From Streptomyces antioxidans (lineage in GTDB: Bacteria > Actinomycetota > Actinomycetes > Streptomycetales > Streptomycetaceae): a DNA stretch of 64,000 nt. The position numbers and the translations under genes are program-made. The notes below the pieces were generated by a model. The model made no database searches. It was not told where the DNA came from and was given only the letters and a program-made list of their open reading frames with translations. Positions 60,960 through 64,000 of this stretch are shown here, in pieces; within the stretch, counting starts at the first letter, position 1, and the number at the start of each line of letters is the position of its first letter. The stretch covers positions 124,001-188,000 of the forward strand of contig NZ_LAKD02000011.1 in assembly GCF_000968685.2 (NCBI RefSeq), in the 5' to 3' direction.

Positions 60960-62206
60960 TGGACGACGTACTGGTCACCGGCCTCGGCGCGCTGTCCCCG
61001 CTGGGCGCGGGCGTCGACGCCTTCTGGCGCGGGATGCACAAGGCGGACACCGCACCGGCGCGGGTCCCCGATCCGCTCGCCCATATGGACCGTCCGCTGA
61101 TGTACCTGGTGCCGGAGGCCGACGTTCCGGACGGGCCCGAGGAGCAGGACGGGCTGCCGCTGGGGCGCGGCTCGCGGTTCGCGCTCGCGGCGGCGCGCGA
61201 GGCGGTCGCCGACGCGGGGCTCACCGCGCCGCTGGAGCCTTCCGCGCTGCCGGAGGCGTACGCCGCGGGTGGCGGGCTCGATCCGCGCCGGGTGGCCGTC
61301 GCCCTCAGCACCGGCATGGGCGACACGGATCTGCACGAGGGCTGGTGGACCGGCGGGGAGCCCCCCGCGTCCGGCCGCTGGGCGCCCGCCTTTCCGCTGG
61401 CCTCGGTGGTCGGCGGGTGGTTCGGCGCCCAGGGCGTCAACACCTGCGTCAGCAACGCGTGTGCGGCCAGCGGCTACGCGCTCTCGGTGGGCGCCGACCT
61501 GATCCGCTCCGGCGAGGCCGACGTGGTCATCGCGGGCGGCGCCGAGGCGTACTCCCGGGTCGCCCTCGCCTGCTTCAACCGGCTGGGCGCCATCGACCCC
61601 GAGCGCTGCCGCCCGTTCGCCGCCGACCGGCAGGGCACCGTCTTCGGCGAGGGCGCCGCCGTGCTCGTCCTGGAGTCCGCCGCCCACGCCCGCGCGCGCG
61701 GCGCGCGCACCGTCTACGGCCGTCTGGCGGGCGCCGGTTGGAGCTGCGACGCCCACCACGCGACCGCCCCCGAGCCCTCCGGCGAGCAGATCGAGCGCGC
61801 GATGCGCGGAGCGCTCCGGGAGGCGGGGGCCGGGCCAGAATCCGGATCCGGATCCGGGCCGGGGGAGCTGGGGTTCGTGATCCCGCACGGCACCGGCACC
61901 GAGCTCAACGACGTGGTGGAGAGCCGGGTGCTGGGCGGCCTGACCCCCCGTACGCCCCTCTACAGCGTCAAGGCGCTCATCGGGCACACCGGCGGCGCGG
62001 CGGGCGCCTTCGCCGCACTGGCCGCGAGCCTGGTGCTGCACCACGGGACGCTGCCGCCGAATGTGCCGGTCGGTGAGCTGGATCCGGAGTGCGCGGTGCC
62101 GCTGCCGTCCGGCTCCACGCCCCTGACCGGGGCGTACGGGCTGGTCAACGCCTACGCCTTCGGGGGCAACAACGTCTCACTCGTCTTCGGGGAGGCCGCC
62201 GCGTGA
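60959..62206 (+). CDS. Ketosynthase 3, FabF-like, active (415 aa)
   Basis: This is a full FabF-type KS with catalytic Cys168 in VSNACAASGYA, His310 in PHGTGTELND, Lys338 and His343 in VKALIGHTGGAAG. It is as long as ketosynthase 1 and less similar to ketosynthase 2. TGATG overlap with the preceding double-hotdog gene and GTGA overlap with the next, Cys-less homologue, suggesting that the two form a KS/CLF-like pair. A Gly/Ser-rich loop (about 291-302) sits before the C-terminal half. Confidence 0.95.
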   Translation: MDDVLVTGLGALSPLGAGVDAFWRGMHKADTAPARVPDPLAHMDRPLMYLVPEADVPDGPEEQDGLPLGRGSRFALAAAREAVADAGLTAPLEPSALPEAYAAGGGLDPRRVAVALSTGMGDTDLHEGWWTGGEPPASGRWAPAFPLASVVGGWFGAQGVNTCVSNACAASGYALSVGADLIRSGEADVVIAGGAEAYSRVALACFNRLGAIDPERCRPFAADRQGTVFGEGAAVLVLESAAHARARGARTVYGRLAGAGWSCDAHHATAPEPSGEQIERAMRGALREAGAGPESGSGSGPGELGFVIPHGTGTELNDVVESRVLGGLTPRTPLYSVKALIGHTGGAAGAFAALAASLVLHHGTLPPNVPVGELDPECAVPLPSGSTPLTGAYGLVNAYAFGGNNVSLVFGEAAA

Positions 62207-63279
62207 GCGATGAACCGGCCGTCGGCCTGGTGGTGACGGGCATCGGCACCGTGGGCGCCGAAGGCTTCGACTTCCGCACGGCGCTCGGCCGCCACGGCTA
62301 CAAGTATCTGCCCGCCGCCTCCCAGTACTTCCTCGCCGCCGCCAAGCGCGCGCTGGCCCAGGCGGGGCCCGACGCCCTGGAGCCGGTCGGACCCGAGGAG
62401 CGGGGCGCCGCGGTGGGCACCAACAGCGCGGCCGTCGCCCTGCACCACACGATGGACCGTACGGTCACGGCCACCGGGGCGGGCGATCTGTCCCCGGTCA
62501 CCGCGCCCTACTTCTCGATCAACCTCTTCGGCAGCCGACTGGCCACCGAACACGACCTCAAGGGCTTCAACCTCACCTTCACCAGCCCCCGGGTCGCGGG
62601 CCTGGAAGCGCTTCAGAACGGCCTGCGCGCCCTCGCCGCGGGCCGGGCCCGGCGGCTGCTGGCCGGGGCCACCGAGGAGGCGCTGCCCGAGGGCGAGCCG
62701 GGGGCGGACACCTCGGAGGCCGGGGCCGTCGCGCTGGTGCTTGAGCCCGGACCGGCCGCCCGGAGCCGGGGGGCGACGGCGCTGGGCCGGGTGGGCGTCC
62801 GCTCGTTCTTCCTTCCGCCGAAGGTGGCCGCGTCCGCCGAGGGAGCCGAGCGTGCGGCGGCGCTGCTGCGGGACGCGCTGGACGCCCTCGGCCACCGGCC
62901 CGACCGGCCCCTGGCCGTCACCGCCGTCCTCGACGGCTCCCCGGTCGGCGAGGCCGTGGCGGCGGCGCTGGACGGGAAGGCGCCGGGCGAAGGGGCGCTC
63001 GGGGAGCGGGCGTTGGACGGGCGGGCGCTCGGCGGGAACGCACTGGGCGGGCGGGTCCTGGCGGATAGGCCCGAGCGGGTCCCGGCGGGCGCGGGCGCCC
63101 TGGAGCCGGTGGCGCGCGTGGCCGCCGCCCTCGCCGCACCGGACGGCCACCCCCACGCCGTGATCACCGCGGCGGCCGAGGGGAACGCCGCCGTCTGCCT
63201 GATCACCCCGGGCGACGCGAGCGCCATACCGGAGGGCGAGCAGCCGATGGGCGTACGACAACGGGCGGGCAGCCGATGA
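62203..63279 (+). CDS. Cys-less ketosynthase homologue, degenerate (358 aa)
   Basis: The N-terminal part retains the KS thiolase fold (VVTGIGTVGAEGFDF, ALHHTMDRTVTATGAG, GFNLTFTSPRVAGLEALQNG), but the Cys position is Arg130, and HGTGT and GHT motifs are missing. The C-terminal region (about 250-300) is low complexity: ALGERALDGRALGGNALGG. It is probably a non-catalytic partner of ketosynthase 3, which precedes it with a GTGA overlap. GTG start at 62203. Confidence 0.82.
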   Translation: MSDEPAVGLVVTGIGTVGAEGFDFRTALGRHGYKYLPAASQYFLAAAKRALAQAGPDALEPVGPEERGAAVGTNSAAVALHHTMDRTVTATGAGDLSPVTAPYFSINLFGSRLATEHDLKGFNLTFTSPRVAGLEALQNGLRALAAGRARRLLAGATEEALPEGEPGADTSEAGAVALVLEPGPAARSRGATALGRVGVRSFFLPPKVAASAEGAERAAALLRDALDALGHRPDRPLAVTAVLDGSPVGEAVAAALDGKAPGEGALGERALDGRALGGNALGGRVLADRPERVPAGAGALEPVARVAAALAAPDGHPHAVITAAAEGNAAVCLITPGDASAIPEGEQPMGVRQRAGSR

Positions 63280-63304
63280 GCGGACGACGGAGGGCGAGCG
63301 ACCG

Positions 63305-64000
63305 ATGATCACCCGACTCGACGGTTCCTGGTGCCTGGTCCTGGGCGCCTCCAGCGGTATGGGTCTGGCCATCGCCCATGAACTGGCCCGGGAGGGCGTC
63401 CACATCCTCGGCGTCCACTTCGACACCACCGACGGCCAGGAGAAGGCCGCCGCCGCCCGGGAGGAGATGCGCGGCCACGGCGTCGAGGCCCACTTCTTCA
63501 ACGCCAACGCCGCCTCCGCCCGCACCCGCGAGGAGCTGCTGCCCCGGTTCGAGGAGCTGACCGGCGGCACCGGCATCCGGATCGTGGTGCACTCCCTCGC
63601 CTTCGGCACCCTGCTGCCGTACCTCGGCGCCGAGAAAGAGGACAGCCTGACCGCCCGCCAGATGAACATGACGCTCGATGTGATGGCGCACTCGCTCGTC
63701 TACTGGACCCAGGACCTGTTCACCACCGGCCTGCTGCGCCCGGGCGCCAAGGTGTACGCGATGACCAGCGCCGGGGGCGCCAGGGTGATGCCCCACTACG
63801 GCGCCGTCTCCGCCGCCAAGGCCGCCCTGGAGTCCCATGTGCGCCAGCTCGCCCTGGAGCTCGCCCCCTCCGGTATCGCCGTCAACGCGCTGCGCGCCGG
63901 CGTCACCCCGACCCCGTCCATGGAGCGCATCCCCGGCAGCGACCGGCTCGCCGCCCACGCCCGGGACCTCAACCCGCACCGGCGGCTGACCCGGCCCGAG
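63305..64000 (+). CDS. SDR-family enoyl-ACP reductase-like protein (partial)
   Basis: The gene runs off the window; 232 codons are visible. The Rossmann motif is GASSGMG (14-20), VVHSLAFG (94-101) resembles FabI (HSxAF), and the catalytic pair is Tyr165-x6-Lys172 in HYGAVSAAK, the spacing of FabI/FabL-type enoyl reductases; ordinary SDRs have YxxxK. NPHRRL at the end is FabL-like. It would reduce the enoyl intermediate, so the product chain is at least partly saturated. A GGAGGG site precedes the ATG. Confidence 0.9.
   Translation, partial: MITRLDGSWCLVLGASSGMGLAIAHELAREGVHILGVHFDTTDGQEKAAAAREEMRGHGVEAHFFNANAASARTREELLPRFEELTGGTGIRIVVHSLAFGTLLPYLGAEKEDSLTARQMNMTLDVMAHSLVYWTQDLFTTGLLRPGAKVYAMTSAGGARVMPHYGAVSAAKAALESHVRQLALELAPSGIAVNALRAGVTPTPSMERIPGSDRLAAHARDLNPHRRLTRPE

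Overview
The window is high-GC actinobacterial DNA, almost certainly a Streptomyces chromosome. It has strongly third-position-GC-biased genes on both strands, rare TTA (bldA-type) leucine codons, DasR-type dre operators, XRE/DUF397/ATPase regulatory sets, class E and F sortases, GlxA and an AA10 LPMO. No rRNA, CRISPR array, transposase or integrase was seen. One tRNA-Leu(UAG) lies on the minus strand at about 16.6 kb.

1-42 kb is mostly conserved housekeeping and cell-envelope DNA. In order it holds: RDD membrane proteins; a secreted M6 metalloprotease; NAD salvage (pncA, pncB); clpS with a DUF2017 gene; an amino-acid permease; the thiocarboxylate cysteine pathway (JAMM protease, leader peptide, cysO, cysM); an MBL hydrolase; the GlcNAc PTS (EIIC and EIIB, divergent, with three dre sites between); rph and rdgB; tRNA-Leu; bcp; a DUF3618 gene; a GroES-like gene; a bifunctional PBP; an ABC-2 exporter; DUF1707, SGNH and DUF445 genes; sortase E; a small YidC; an FAH hydrolase; a sugar-type Gfo/Idh oxidoreductase facing a ROK repressor across a 27-bp palindrome; an LAxTG surface protein; a HAD-IIA phosphatase; and a class F sortase with a partner gene.

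38-45.5 kb is a developmental and glycan region: a GH6 lipoprotein with a TTA codon, glxA (copper radical oxidase) without the expected cslA neighbour, a GntR regulator, a LPMO under a dre-like site, then XRE, DUF397 and HATPase genes and a small protein ending in a RHIM/PP-like amyloid-signalling motif.

45.9-64 kb is accessory and looks like the left part of a biosynthetic cluster. It has three paralogous HTH regulators (two with TTA codons), a permease plus binding lipoprotein of an ABC importer lacking its ATPase, two MFS transporters (one with a TTA codon), an LLM oxidoreductase and a zinc-type alcohol dehydrogenase. A tightly overlapping operon follows: ACP, KS, KS, Cys-less KS homologue, double-hotdog protein, KS, Cys-less KS homologue, and an enoyl-reductase-like SDR cut by the window end. 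The operon would make a reduced polyketide or fatty-acyl product by a discrete type II system. Its product cannot be named from this window, and ketoreductase, starter and tailoring genes presumably lie beyond 64 kb.

Many genes appear to be leaderless, with a TAnnnT-like -10 hexamer exactly 6 nt before the start codon. A GC-rich hairpin repeat occurs three times, each time between convergent genes, and probably acts as a bidirectional terminator.
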